Assembly: GCA_038249135.1 (NCBI GenBank)
Contig: JBBRWO010000002.1
Span: 1 to 64,000 of the forward strand
From: JBBRWO01 sp038249135
GTDB lineage: Bacteria > Actinomycetota > Coriobacteriia > Anaerosomatales > JAAXUF01
Direction: 5' to 3'
Length of the DNA: 64,000 nt
Shown: positions 1-8,525 of the stretch, in pieces
Layout of the letters: each line of letters starts with the position of its first letter
Numbering within the stretch: the first letter of the stretch is position 1
Position numbers and translations under genes: made by a program
The notes under the pieces: generated by a model
Told to the model about the DNA's origin: nothing
Database searches by the model: none
The model's input: only the letters and a program-made list of their open reading frames with translations

Positions 1-622
1 CGAGTACAACCCCAGCCTGCGCGCGGTCAACTCGATGATCCCGGGGCTGATCGCGACGATTCTCATCCTGTCGATGGCGACGATCATGTCCCAGGCCGTG
101 GTGCGCGAACGCGAGCGCGGGACGCTCGAGCAGATGTTCGTGACTCCTATCAGCCGAGGCGACTACCTCATCGGCAAGCTGACGCCGTACATGATCATCG
201 GAGTGGCGCAGATGTCGATCGTGGCCATCGTCGGCCGGCTGTGGTTCCGCGTTCCGTTCCACGGCCAGATCTGGGTGGTAGTGCTCGGGCTGTCCCTGTT
301 CATGCTGACGACGGTGGCCCTCGGCCTGTTCATCTCGCTCGTCTCGCACACCCGCCAGCAGGCGCAGCAGACGGTGATGTTCATCATGCTGCCGTTCATG
401 GTGCTCTCCGGGTTCATCTTCCCGGTGGCCTCGATGCCACCCGTGGTGCAGTACCTGACGTATCTGATCCCGCTGCGCTATGCCGTCGAGATCCTGCGCG
501 GCACCTTCATCGAAGGTGCCGGTGTGCGCGAGCTGATCTTCCAGCTGGGGGCGCTCGCACTCTTCTCGGCGGTGCTGCTGGGCTCCGCGATCTTCAGCTT
601 CCACAAACGACTGAGCGACTAG
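1..622 (+). CDS. ABC-2 type transporter permease, C-terminal part (5' end outside window)
   Basis: The reading frame is already open at base 2 (EYNPSLRAVNSMIPGLIA) and runs to TAG at 620-622, so only the last 206 residues are visible and the internal ATG at 35 is not the true start. The visible part has five to six hydrophobic segments and the NxMIPGL...ATIMSQAVVRERERGTLEQ pattern of YhhJ/YbhR-like ABC-2 permeases, where the segment after the first helix is a conserved cytoplasmic loop. It is followed after 12 bases by an ABC ATPase and then a TetR regulator, so it is the membrane half of an efflux pump; substrate unknown. Confidence 0.9.
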   Translation, partial: EYNPSLRAVNSMIPGLIATILILSMATIMSQAVVRERERGTLEQMFVTPISRGDYLIGKLTPYMIIGVAQMSIVAIVGRLWFRVPFHGQIWVVVLGLSLFMLTTVALGLFISLVSHTRQQAQQTVMFIMLPFMVLSGFIFPVASMPPVVQYLTYLIPLRYAVEILRGTFIEGAGVRELIFQLGALALFSAVLLGSAIFSFHKRLSD

Positions 623-634
623 GAGGCGACCGCG

Positions 635-1441
635 ATGACGGAACCGATGAACGGAACTGCCGAGCCCGCCATCACGGTGCGTGGCCTGACCAAGCGCTAC
701 GGCGACTTCACCGCGGTCGACGCGATCGACTTCGATGTCGCGCGCGGAGAGATCTTTGGCTTCCTGGGGCCCAACGGCAGCGGCAAGACGACCACGATCC
801 GCATGCTTACCGGCACCATCGCGCCGCAGGCCGGCAGCATCCGAATTCTCGGCGAGGACGTGATCGCCAATCCGGAGCGGGCGAAGCGGCGTATCGGCTA
901 CATGAGCCAGAAGTTCTCGCTGTTCGAGGACCTCACCGTCGATGAGAACCTGCGCTTCTACGCCGGCGTCTACGACCTCGCACCCGAGAAGTTCGACCAG
1001 CAGCGCGCCTACGTCCTGAAGATGGCAGACCTCGTGGGGCGCGAGAACGAGCTCACCGCGAACCTCTCGGTGGGCTGGAAACAGCGCCTCGCGCTGGGAA
1101 CCGCTACCATCCACGAGCCGGAGTTGCTCTTCCTCGACGAGCCGACCAGCGGCGTGGACCCGGTCGCCCGGCGCCACTTCTGGGATCTGCTCTACGAATT
1201 GGCTGGCCGTGGCGTGACCCTGTTCGTCACCACGCACTACATGGAGGAGGCCGCGCAGTGTGATCGGCTCGCGTTCATGTATGCCGGCCGCCTCATCGCG
1301 GAGGGCTCTCCTCGCGAGATTCGCGAGCACTACCTGAGCGAGGTCGGCGCGACTGACGCCGACGGCTCGCCCAGGGCGGCGAGCATCGAAGACGTGTTCG
1401 TGCACCTGGTGACGCGCGAGCGAGAGGAGGCCGGCCGATGA
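635..1441 (+). CDS. ABC transporter ATP-binding protein
   Basis: A 268-residue ATPase subunit that powers the upstream permease. Walker A is GPNGSGKTT (about residue 47), the Q-loop is MSQKFSLF, Walker B is LLFLDEPTSGVDP and the switch histidine is in VTTHYMEEA. The signature motif is NLSVGWKQRLALG rather than canonical LSGGQ, a variant I associate with the YhhJ/YbhF drug-exporter class. An AGGAGG-like site lies in the 12-base gap after the permease. The TGA overlaps the ATG of the TetR gene (ATGA), indicating translational coupling. Confidence 0.93.
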   Translation: MTEPMNGTAEPAITVRGLTKRYGDFTAVDAIDFDVARGEIFGFLGPNGSGKTTTIRMLTGTIAPQAGSIRILGEDVIANPERAKRRIGYMSQKFSLFEDLTVDENLRFYAGVYDLAPEKFDQQRAYVLKMADLVGRENELTANLSVGWKQRLALGTATIHEPELLFLDEPTSGVDPVARRHFWDLLYELAGRGVTLFVTTHYMEEAAQCDRLAFMYAGRLIAEGSPREIREHYLSEVGATDADGSPRAASIEDVFVHLVTREREEAGR

Positions 1442-2088
1442 ACGATCGATCGCGCACAGACGAGCCCCTACTCCCCACCACCAACGAGGTGCAGCAGGCC
1501 CCGTCCTTCACCGAGCAGGAGCCCGGCCGTAAGGGCGAGATCCTCGACGCTGCACTCGACGTCTTCGCCGAGCGCGGCTACAGCGGAGGCTCGATGCGGG
1601 AGATCGCAACCCGCGTGGGCGTGAGCGAACCGGCTCTCTACCGCCACTTCTCGGGCAAGGAGGCGCTGTTCCTGTCGCTCATCAAGCTGGGCGCCGGCCG
1701 CCTGCGCAACGAGGCGTTCGAGCTCATCGATGCTCTGCGACCGGAGACCCTTCGCGAGCAGTTGCTTGGCATGTTCGACGATCGACGACGCGCTCTCACG
1801 CTGTACACACCCCTGATGCGCACCATTCTGCCGACAGTGGCCCGCGATCCGGCGTTCCTCGAGGCGTTCCGAGAGACGATCATCCGCCCCGTCTTCGTCC
1901 ACCTGTCCGAGAAGGCCGTGGACCTCGACGCCTCGTTCCAGGTCCCCGACGCCGCCACCACACGCGAGCATCGGGTTCGCGCGCTGTTCTCGCTGCTGGT
2001 GGGGACGTTTCTGACTTCGATACTGCTCGGCGACAAACCGGACGAGGCCGTCACCCAGGCCGCGCTCGAGATCATGGGCTGGGAGTAG
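1438..2088 (+). CDS. TetR/AcrR family transcriptional regulator
   Basis: 216 residues. After a 30-residue polar leader, residues about 31-80 form a TetR helix-turn-helix (ILDAALDVFAERGYSGGSM, then IATRVGVSEPALYRHFSGKE). The C-terminal half is an all-helical ligand-binding and dimerisation domain with no family I can name. It overlaps the ABC ATPase gene by 4 bases, so it is probably the local, autoregulated repressor of the exporter operon. It converges on the next gene with a 21-base gap. Confidence 0.9.
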   Translation: MNDRSRTDEPLLPTTNEVQQAPSFTEQEPGRKGEILDAALDVFAERGYSGGSMREIATRVGVSEPALYRHFSGKEALFLSLIKLGAGRLRNEAFELIDALRPETLREQLLGMFDDRRRALTLYTPLMRTILPTVARDPAFLEAFRETIIRPVFVHLSEKAVDLDASFQVPDAATTREHRVRALFSLLVGTFLTSILLGDKPDEAVTQAALEIMGWE

Positions 2089-2109
2089 CGAGGCTGCGAA
2101 CGCGCGCCG

Positions 2110-3492
2110 CTACGCCCGCTTCCGCACCGCGCGAGCCGCGATCATTCCGCTGGCGCTGCTCTGCAGCAGGCCGCGAGTAATGCCCGCGCCGTCGCCGATC
2201 GCGTAGAGACCGTCGATCGCCGTCTCGAGGTTCTCGGAAACCTGCAGGCGCGACGAGTAGAACTTCACCTCGACGCCGTAAAGCAGCGTGCTAGGCCCCG
2301 AGATTCCAGGTGCCAGCGGCTCCATAGCCTCGAGGAACTCCACGATGTCGGTCAGATGCCGATACGGCAGCACCGCCGAGAGGTCGCCCGGGGTAGCGTG
2401 CTCCAGCGTCGGCTCGGCCAGCGACTGCGCGATACGCTCCGGCGTCGAACGTCGGCCTGCCTTCAGGTCTGCAAGGCGCTGCACGAGGATGCCGTCGCCG
2501 AGAAGGTTCGCGAGCTTGGCGATTGAGCGGCCGTAGGCGATCGGGTCGTTGAACGGCTCGGTGAACCGCGTGCTCACGAGTACCGCGAAGTTGGTGTAGG
2601 GCGTCTTGGTCTCGGCGTAACTGTGGCCGTTCACAGTGACGACGTCGCCGTAGCTCTCGGTGGTGACCTCGCCGTGCGGGTTCATGCAGAAGGTGCGGAC
2701 CGTGTCACCAAAGGCCTTGGTGTGATAGACGAGCTTGGCCTCGTAAAGCGCGTCAGTGAGTCGCTCCATGATCGGAGCCGGACACTCGACGCGGACGCCG
2801 ATGTCCACGGCGTTGTTCATCAGCGGGAGCTTGAGTGCGCGCGCCTGCTCGGCGAGCCAGTTGGCGCCTTCTCGGCCGGGCGATGCGATGACGACCGGAG
2901 CATTGAGCACGGTGCCGTCGGCAATCTCTACGCCGGTCGCGTGACCTTCGCTGGCGAGGATGCGCTTGGCCGCGACCTCGGTACGGACCTCGACGCCCAG
3001 CTCGATGAGACGCTGCATCATCGAGTCCAGCACCTGCGGAGAGCGATCAGTACCCAGGTGACGGATCCGCATGGGGATGAGCTTCATGCCGGCCATGGTG
3101 GCCTCGCGCTCGAGCGCGGCGGCGGTCGCGGGATCGGGCCCGTGGACCTCCTCGGTCGCGCCAAACTCGAGCCACATGTCGTCGGCTTCCTCGAGCAGCT
3201 TTTCGAGTTCCGGCTTTGCGACGTAGTCGGGTAGCCAGCCGCCGACCTCCGTCGTCAGCGTGAGCTTGCCGTCCGAGAATGCGCCGGCGCCGCCCCATCC
3301 GGTCATGATGTCGCAGGTGCGGCAGCCCACACAGGCGGTCTCGCGCGCAGGGCACTTACGCCGAGGAATCGCGTGGCCCTTCTCGAGGATGAGGATGCGC
3401 GTGGACGGCTCACTCCGCATGAGCTCGAGAGCGGCGAAGATGCCGGCGGGGCCGGCACCAACGATGATGACGTCGTAATCGGGGGAAGACAC
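2110..3492 (-). CDS. FAD-dependent dehydrogenase (COG2509-like)
   Basis: 460 residues from a GTG at 3492, chosen because GAGGAG lies 9 bases upstream and the protein then begins just before the dinucleotide-binding motif DVIIVGAGPAGIFAA. A longer version from ATG 3558 would add a low-complexity Pro-Glu repeat. The cysteine cluster CPARETACVGCRTC followed by GWGGAGAFSDGKL is typical of the uncharacterised FAD-dependent dehydrogenases of COG2509. The C-terminus (YAIGDGAGITRGLLQSSASG) supplies the second FAD contact. Physiological substrate unknown. It is divergent from the glutaredoxin gene. Confidence 0.85.
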   Translation of the reverse strand: MSSPDYDVIIVGAGPAGIFAALELMRSEPSTRILILEKGHAIPRRKCPARETACVGCRTCDIMTGWGGAGAFSDGKLTLTTEVGGWLPDYVAKPELEKLLEEADDMWLEFGATEEVHGPDPATAAALEREATMAGMKLIPMRIRHLGTDRSPQVLDSMMQRLIELGVEVRTEVAAKRILASEGHATGVEIADGTVLNAPVVIASPGREGANWLAEQARALKLPLMNNAVDIGVRVECPAPIMERLTDALYEAKLVYHTKAFGDTVRTFCMNPHGEVTTESYGDVVTVNGHSYAETKTPYTNFAVLVSTRFTEPFNDPIAYGRSIAKLANLLGDGILVQRLADLKAGRRSTPERIAQSLAEPTLEHATPGDLSAVLPYRHLTDIVEFLEAMEPLAPGISGPSTLLYGVEVKFYSSRLQVSENLETAIDGLYAIGDGAGITRGLLQSSASGMIAARAVRKRA

Positions 3493-3617
3493 TGTGATGG
3501 ACTCCTCGTGGGTTTCAGGCTCGGGTTCAGGCTCGGGTTTCAGGCCGTCGGTAATCATACCTGCGGTGTCAAGCGTTGAAGATAAACGGTCGTTCGAAAC
3601 GGACAAAGGGGTTCCCT

Positions 3618-3893
3618 GTGCCGACAAGCGGAAACAACAGCCACTCACCCCGGATCACCGTGTTCACGACCCCCTCGTGTCCGTGGTGCAAGGTCGCGAA
3701 ACGCTACATCGCCGACAAGGGCCTGCAGTTCCGGGAAGTGAACGTAATCGCCAACCCTAAGGGCCACCAGGAGATGGTGCGCATGACCGGCCAATCCGGG
3801 GTCCCCGTGATTCGGGTCGGAGAGCACGCGATGGTTGGGTGGGATGAGCGCGAGTTCGAGAAACTGCTGAGCGGGAAGTTCAAGCAGCGCTGA
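3618..3893 (+). CDS. Glutaredoxin-like thiol-disulfide protein
   Basis: A 91-residue thioredoxin-fold protein with active site SCPWC near residue 22, the cis-proline motif SGVPVIRVGEHAMVGW and a C-terminal helix. The GTG at 3618 is preferred over the TTG at 3576 because AAAGGGG lies 5-6 bases upstream and the shorter protein fits NrdH/YruB-type glutaredoxins. It is divergent from the FAD-dependent dehydrogenase, with which it may share a redox role; that link is only positional. Confidence 0.88.
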   Translation: MPTSGNNSHSPRITVFTTPSCPWCKVAKRYIADKGLQFREVNVIANPKGHQEMVRMTGQSGVPVIRVGEHAMVGWDEREFEKLLSGKFKQR

Positions 3894-3965
3894 TAGCGTT
3901 GGCGCCGGGTAGGGGGCAACGGGGGCCATGCACCTACACGCGGCAGTCAGCGAAGGCTGAACGCC

Positions 3966-5351
3966 CTAGTTGATGGCGCCCGACGACATGTTGGGCGGAT
4001 CGACGAACTTCGTGTAGCGGTCGTTGAAGACCAACTGCACGGTGTCGGTGGGTCCGTTACGATGCTTGGCCACGATGAGCTCGGCCGTGCCCTTCTGCGG
4101 ACGACCGTCTTCCTCTTCGCCGCGCGGGTCGGTGTTGCGGTCGATGAACATGACCACGTCGGCGTCCTGCTCGATGGCGCCGGACTCGCGGAGGTCGGAG
4201 AGTTGCGGACGCTTGCCCGCGCGCTGCTCGACCGCTCGGGACAACTGAGAAAGAGCGATGATCGGGACCCCGAGCTCCTTCGCGAGAATCTTGAGGCCTC
4301 GGGAAATCTCGGCAATCTCCGTCTGGCGGCTCTCGGAGCGGCTGTTGTGCGACTGCATGAGCTGCAGGTAGTCGACGATGATCAGACCCTTGGGCTTGTC
4401 GCGGAGCTGACGCCTGGCCTTGGCGCGAATCTCGAGGATCGAGATCGATGGCGTGTCGTCGACGTAGAACTCCAGGTTCGCGAGCTTGCCCATAGCGTTA
4501 TGAATCGAGAACCAGTCCGATTCCTTCACGTAGCCGGTGCGCACGTCCTGCAGGTTGATGAGCGCCTCGGCGCAGAGTACACGCTGCATGAGCTGCTCGG
4601 CGCCCATCTCCAGAGAGAACACGGCTACCGCTGCGCCCGCTTTCGCGGCATTGACCGCGATATTGAGAGCCAATGCCGTCTTGCCGACAGCCGGTCGAGC
4701 CGCCAAGACGATGAGGTCGCCAGCGTGCATGCCGGCAAGCAGCCTGTCGAGCTTCTTGAACCCGGTGGGCACTCCGGTGACGTGCTGCTTCTTCTCGGCC
4801 AACTCCTCGAGCTGTTCGAACGATATCTTGAGGAGGTCGTTGATGTACTTGAAGTTGCTCTGAACGCGCTTGTTGGTAACGTCGAATACGAGCTTCTCGG
4901 CGTCGCCGACTACCTTGCTCATGTTGTCAGGGGCGTCATAACCAAGGGCCACGATCTGCGTGCCGGCACCGATGAGCTGACGCAGCATCGACGTGCGCTG
5001 CACGATCTCAGCGTAGCGGCTCCAGTTGGCGGTTGTGGGAACCACTCCGGTGACGTCGAGGAGATACGTCTTGCCGCCGGCGGCCTCGAGCTCACCGCTC
5101 GACTCGAGCCGATCCGCGATCGAAAGATGGTCGATCGGGATCGAGCGATTCTGCAGATCGGCCATGGCGGAGAAGATTCGCGCGTGAGCCGGACGGTAGA
5201 AATCCTGCGGCTGCAGCATCGCCAACGCGCCCTCAACTGCTTCAGAAGAAAGGAACATCGCGCCGAGAATTGCCTGCTCAGCCTCCAAATTGTGCGGAGG
5301 AACGCGGTCGAAGCCGCCTGATCGCTCTATCCGGAATTCGCCGTCGGCCAT
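3966..5351 (-). CDS. dnaB: Replicative DNA helicase DnaB
   Basis: 461 residues. The N-terminal DnaB domain (PPHNLEAEQAILGAMF) is followed by the RecA-type helicase domain with Walker A AARPAVGKTALAL, Walker B IIVDYLQLM and the C-terminal SDLRESGAIEQDADVVMF motif. There is no intein at the usual Walker A site. The ATG at 5351 has GAGGGAG 6 bases upstream; a longer in-frame start at 5387 lacks a comparable site. It is the last gene of the rpsF-ssb-rpsR-rplI direction and is separated from rplI by a strong hairpin, so it probably has its own promoter. Confidence 0.97.
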   Translation of the reverse strand: MADGEFRIERSGGFDRVPPHNLEAEQAILGAMFLSSEAVEGALAMLQPQDFYRPAHARIFSAMADLQNRSIPIDHLSIADRLESSGELEAAGGKTYLLDVTGVVPTTANWSRYAEIVQRTSMLRQLIGAGTQIVALGYDAPDNMSKVVGDAEKLVFDVTNKRVQSNFKYINDLLKISFEQLEELAEKKQHVTGVPTGFKKLDRLLAGMHAGDLIVLAARPAVGKTALALNIAVNAAKAGAAVAVFSLEMGAEQLMQRVLCAEALINLQDVRTGYVKESDWFSIHNAMGKLANLEFYVDDTPSISILEIRAKARRQLRDKPKGLIIVDYLQLMQSHNSRSESRQTEIAEISRGLKILAKELGVPIIALSQLSRAVEQRAGKRPQLSDLRESGAIEQDADVVMFIDRNTDPRGEEEDGRPQKGTAELIVAKHRNGPTDTVQLVFNDRYTKFVDPPNMSSGAIN

Positions 5352-5469
5352 GTTGCTCCCTCTCGTGTCCGCCGGCACTCGCGACAAAACTGTCGGCGCC
5401 TCACGGACTGCAGGAGGTGATTCTAGCGAACGTCACTGACAGGGGCGACGGCGGTTCAGGCCGTCCATG

Positions 5470-5556
5470 CGCGATGTCCACAGGCGCCCCGACGCTCACC
5501 TGCGCAGATACGAGTTATCCCCAGTATCCACCGATTCCCGAGTAACTTCTCCACAG
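5470..5556 (+). other. Cluster of DnaA-box-like nonamers upstream of dnaB
   Basis: Within about 85 bases of the dnaB leader there are four near matches to TTATCCACA: ATGTCCACA (5474-5482), TTATCCCCA (about 5516-5524), GTATCCACC (about 5524-5532) and TTCTCCACA (about 5547-5555). Two have a single mismatch. This could let DnaA act on dnaB transcription, but such degenerate matches also arise by chance. Confidence 0.3.
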
Positions 5557-5560
5557 ACGC

Positions 5561-5597
5561 GAACAGCGCCGCCCCCACGTGGGAGGCGACGCTGTTC
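5561..5597 (-). terminator. Hairpin between rplI and dnaB
   Basis: GAACAGCGCCGCCCCCAC at 5561 pairs with GTGGGAGGCGACGCTGTTC ending at 5597, giving a stem of about 18 base pairs with only two imperfections and practically no loop. It starts 30 bases after the rplI stop. No U-tract follows on the minus strand, so it may be a factor-dependent stop or a processing and stability hairpin. Confidence 0.6.
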
Positions 5598-5626
5598 GGT
5601 GATGAAACCTTGAACCGAAGTGCAGC

Positions 5627-6232
5627 CTACTCGGCGGCCTCGGCTTCGTCGTCCTCGTCGACCGCGACGTCAGTCTCGGCCTGCTCGGCGGTCTCTTCGA
5701 CGATCTCGACGAACGGCTCGCCGTCGGCGCCAATGCCCTCGACCTCGGCCACAACGGTCTCAGCGACCGGAGTGGACTCGACGTGACCCTCGCCCACGAC
5801 GTTGATGCTGAGCTCAGCCTTCACGTCACGGTAGATAGAGATGGTGACCGGGTGCAGCCCGGCGGTCTTGATGTGACCGTGGGTCTCGATCTTGCGCTTG
5901 TCCAGCTCGACGCCCAGTTGCGCGACGATGGCGGACTCGATCATGGTCGACGTGACGGAGCCGAACAAACGACCCTCGTCGCCAACCTTGGCCTCGATGG
6001 TGACGACCTTGTCGTTCAGAGCGGCGGCAAGCTTATCCGCGTCTGACAAACGGCTCTCCTCGCGCACCTTGATGTTCTTGGAGCGCTGCTCGAGCTGCTT
6101 GAGATTGCCCTTGGTGGCCTCGATGGCTACCTTGCGGGGCATGAGGTAGTTGACCGCAAAGCCGCGAGCGACCTCGATCACGTCGCCCTCGCCTCCGCGA
6201 CCTTTCAGTTCCTGCAACAGGATGACCTTCAT
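5627..6232 (-). CDS. rplI: 50S ribosomal protein L9 with acidic C-terminal extension
   Basis: Residues 1-148 are a normal L9: N-terminal MKVILLQELKGRGGEGDVIEV and GFAVNYLMPRKVA (23S rRNA binding), a long connecting helix and the C-terminal domain ending at ...LSINVVGEG. About 50 further residues follow, almost all Glu, Asp, Ala and Val (ending DEDDEAEAAE), which ordinary L9 (about 148-150 residues) lacks. It is the last gene of the rpsF-ssb-rpsR cluster. Confidence 0.96.
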   Translation of the reverse strand: MKVILLQELKGRGGEGDVIEVARGFAVNYLMPRKVAIEATKGNLKQLEQRSKNIKVREESRLSDADKLAAALNDKVVTIEAKVGDEGRLFGSVTSTMIESAIVAQLGVELDKRKIETHGHIKTAGLHPVTISIYRDVKAELSINVVGEGHVESTPVAETVVAEVEGIGADGEPFVEIVEETAEQAETDVAVDEDDEAEAAE

Positions 6233-6251
6233 GGTTACTCCTTCAATGTCG

Positions 6252-6273
6252 CCGGACGGACAGATCCGTCCGG
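6252..6273 (-). terminator. Perfect hairpin between DUF2232 gene and rplI
   Basis: CCGGACGGA at 6252-6260 and TCCGTCCGG at 6265-6273 form a 9-bp perfect stem with loop CAGA. It lies in the 55-base gap just before rplI. Without a U-tract it is more likely an mRNA processing or partial-termination element within the ribosomal operon than a full stop. Confidence 0.45.
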
Positions 6274-6287
6274 ACGGCAGTTCTCAC

Positions 6288-7247
6288 TTACCAACGCCTG
6301 GATGGCTCCACTGGCGCTGCCGGCAACTCCCCGTCTCGGGGTAGGCGCCGGAAGTTGATCCAAAAATCCAAAAGCCCGGAAAAGCTGATCGCAGCCGTGA
6401 ACACGTCGAGCGCGGCGAGCGCAGCCAGCCCAAGGATGCGCCCGCCGAGACCGACGCCGGCCCGATCGAGCACTCCCGCAGCCACACCGATTCCCTGAAG
6501 GAAGAACAGTGCGCGTGCACACAACACGAGATTCAGCCCCACGACGCCAAACGTAATCGACGCCGAGAAGGGCCCGTACGAAGCCGCTACCAAGAGGACG
6601 CCCGCAACGAACACCCACAGCACATGCGGCGTGATATCAAGCCGCGACAGTGACGGGACATCGAGCGAGACGCCACCTCCACGAGAGGCCCACGCTATGG
6701 CTGCCACAACGAGTACAGCCAAGAACACCGCTGACTGGAAGTACGTCGACGGCCAAGACGAGACAATCAACTTCGTCGTCTGCGCCATCTGCGCGGCCAG
6801 ATCGGGCGGAGCGGATGCTCCGAGTGATTTGACCAGCCCAGCTGTGACGAGCTTGGCCTGCTCGGCGACCTGCGCGGGAAGTGTTGTCCCGGCAGCGCGA
6901 GCAGCAAGCGCATCGAATCCCGCACCCGTCAACGCGAACACGCCGATAAGGCTGCCCGCAACGACCTGGAACGAGACTTTGGGAAGCAGCGCCACAGCGA
7001 GCACGACTGCGAGCATGACCGGAGCCACGTAAAGCGCTCCACCGGGCGTGGGGAAACTCGCGAACAAGATCCCGAACCCGGCCGCAGCCGCGGCGATGAT
7101 GCCACGACCCCGGTACGTCAAACCAGCGATGCCGGCGGCCGCGATCGGCAGGCCGAAGACCGCCACTGACGATGTCAGCGCCGCTCCCAGGACCGTCGCC
7201 ACGACGAGCAGCAACACGTCACGCGTGCTTGTGGTGCGAACCTCCAC
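6288..7247 (-). CDS. DUF2232 (YybS-like) membrane protein
   Basis: 319 residues with about eight hydrophobic helices: two pairs in the first 100 residues, then after a soluble stretch (about 105-170) four or more to the C-terminus. Composition and position between rpsR and rplI match the DUF2232/YybS family, which occupies the same place in many Firmicutes and some Actinobacteria. Function not established. It lies 6 bases after rpsR, so it is co-transcribed. The DHH phosphodiesterase (GdpP) gene that often follows yybS is absent here. Confidence 0.8.
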   Translation of the reverse strand: MEVRTTSTRDVLLLVVATVLGAALTSSVAVFGLPIAAAGIAGLTYRGRGIIAAAAAGFGILFASFPTPGGALYVAPVMLAVVLAVALLPKVSFQVVAGSLIGVFALTGAGFDALAARAAGTTLPAQVAEQAKLVTAGLVKSLGASAPPDLAAQMAQTTKLIVSSWPSTYFQSAVFLAVLVVAAIAWASRGGGVSLDVPSLSRLDITPHVLWVFVAGVLLVAASYGPFSASITFGVVGLNLVLCARALFFLQGIGVAAGVLDRAGVGLGGRILGLAALAALDVFTAAISFSGLLDFWINFRRLPRDGELPAAPVEPSRRW

Positions 7248-7253
7248 GAAGAA

Positions 7254-7517
7254 CTACCTTCCGCCCCTGCGGTCGATACGGCCGCTGATGACCGGAACGG
7301 TGTACGGGACGAGTGCCATTTCACGACCGCGCTTGACGGCGATCGAGAGCACGTGCTGGTGCTGGGCGCAGTTGCCTGAGACCCGACGCGGCTTGATCTT
7401 GCCACGGTCGGTCATGAACTTGCGCAGCATCTGCACGTCCTTGTAGTCGATGAACTCGACGTGGTCCTTGCAGAACTGGCAGTACTTACGACGCGGCTTG
7501 CGTGCGAAATCGGACAT
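7254..7517 (-). CDS. rpsR: 30S ribosomal protein S18
   Basis: 87 residues. YCQFCKDHVEFIDYKDVQMLRKF is a typical S18 core, with RGKIKPRRVSGNC and the terminal half (REMALVPYTV). The CxxC near residue 13 and the later Cys/His (GNCAQHQH) identify the zinc-binding C+ form of S18. It follows ssb in the conserved rpsF-ssb-rpsR order. Confidence 0.97.
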   Translation of the reverse strand: MSDFARKPRRKYCQFCKDHVEFIDYKDVQMLRKFMTDRGKIKPRRVSGNCAQHQHVLSIAVKRGREMALVPYTVPVISGRIDRRGGR

Positions 7518-7601
7518 GTTTCTGACCTCCTTCCGCGATGGTAGTCGCGGTGTTGATACGGTGTGCGCCCGAGGGGAGGACGCGGGATAGAGTGTTGGTG
7601 C

Positions 7602-8030
7602 CTAGAACGGGATGTCTTCCTCGACGGGGCTCGACGCCGGAGCGCTCTTGGAAGCAGGTGCGCTGTAGCCGCTTCCGCCACCCTGACCGCCACCTTCGCC
7701 ACGCGCGCTCAAGAACTCGATCTCATCGGCGATGATCTCGACCTTGGAACGCTTGTCGCCCTCGGGAGTCTCCCACTGGCTCCAGCGCAGCTTGCCTTCG
7801 ACCGCGAGCTTCGAACCCTTGCTCAGGAAACGCGAAACGGACTCTGCGCGCGTACCGAACATGGTCACGTCGAAGAAGTTGGGAACGTCCTCCCACTCCC
7901 CTGACTGCGGGTTCTTGCGACGATCGTTGACGGCGATACCCATTTTGAGAATGGGCAGGCCGCCCGCCGACTGACGAAGCTCCGGATCGCGGGTAAGGTT
8001 GCCGCTGATGCAAACTCGGTTGATGCTCAT
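7602..8030 (-). CDS. ssb: Single-stranded DNA-binding protein
   Basis: 142 residues: N-terminal OB fold (MSINRVCISGNLTRDPELR, W and F ssDNA-stacking positions present), a Gly/Ser/Ala-rich linker from about residue 110, and the acidic tip EEDIPF that recruits partner proteins. It sits between rpsF and rpsR as usual. An AAGGTGG site precedes the ATG. Confidence 0.97.
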   Translation of the reverse strand: MSINRVCISGNLTRDPELRQSAGGLPILKMGIAVNDRRKNPQSGEWEDVPNFFDVTMFGTRAESVSRFLSKGSKLAVEGKLRWSQWETPEGDKRSKVEIIADEIEFLSARGEGGGQGGGSGYSAPASKSAPASSPVEEDIPF

Positions 8031-8107
8031 TTTGAAACCACCTTCTGATCTACACGGATTCGGGCATTTGCACCCGAGGCCGCGGAACGAGCCGCATTGC
8101 GAGGGAA

Positions 8108-8422
8108 CTAGGCCTTAACGCCTTTGACCTTGTCCTTGTCCTCGCGATTCACGAGCATGAACCGCACCACGGGATCAGTGATTCGCAGTACGCGGTCGAG
8201 CTCGGCGATTGCGGCCGGCGCGGTGTGGAAGTCAACAAGGACGTAATCGCCCTCGGTTACCTTGTTGATCTCAAAGGCGAGCTTGCGCTTGCCCCACGAG
8301 TCAACGGTATCCACCACGCCCCCGTCAGCGGTGATAACGCCCTGGACCTTGTCCAGAACGCCCGCACGGGCCTCATCATCAAGAGAGGGGTTGAGCATAA
8401 GCAGCAGTTCGTAAGCCTTCAT
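8108..8422 (-). CDS. rpsF: 30S ribosomal protein S6
   Basis: 104 residues starting MKAYELLLMLNPSLDDEARAG, with the S6 core GKRKLAFEINKVTEGDYVLV and C-terminal VVRFMLVNRED. The ATG at 8422 is chosen over an upstream start at 8506 because GGGGAGGTGA lies 6 bases before it and S6 proteins begin at this point. First gene of the rpsF-ssb-rpsR-DUF2232-rplI operon. Confidence 0.97.
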   Translation of the reverse strand: MKAYELLLMLNPSLDDEARAGVLDKVQGVITADGGVVDTVDSWGKRKLAFEINKVTEGDYVLVDFHTAPAAIAELDRVLRITDPVVRFMLVNREDKDKVKGVKA

Positions 8423-8496
8423 ATGTGTCACCTCCCCTGGGCTAGTCGGCCCCGGGACTATGAAGGCGCACCCCGGAGCAGGAAATGAGCCTGTGG

Positions 8497-8525
8497 AGTG
8501 TATCACCGGCTCGCGACTGCGGCAA
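8497..8525 (-). promoter_or_regulatory. Promoter of the rpsF operon
   Basis: On the minus strand TTGCCG (8525-8520) and TACACT (8502-8497) are separated by exactly 17 bases, a good sigma70-type match, placing the transcript start near 8490 and a leader of about 65 bases before rpsF. It overlaps the last codons of the M23 peptidase gene, so the operon is likely independent of that gene. Confidence 0.55.

Noticed and set aside
4062..5321. A 419-residue plus-strand ORF antisense to dnaB
   Set aside because: Composition is Arg/Asp/Leu-rich as expected of a codon-bias shadow; the dnaB reading is certain.
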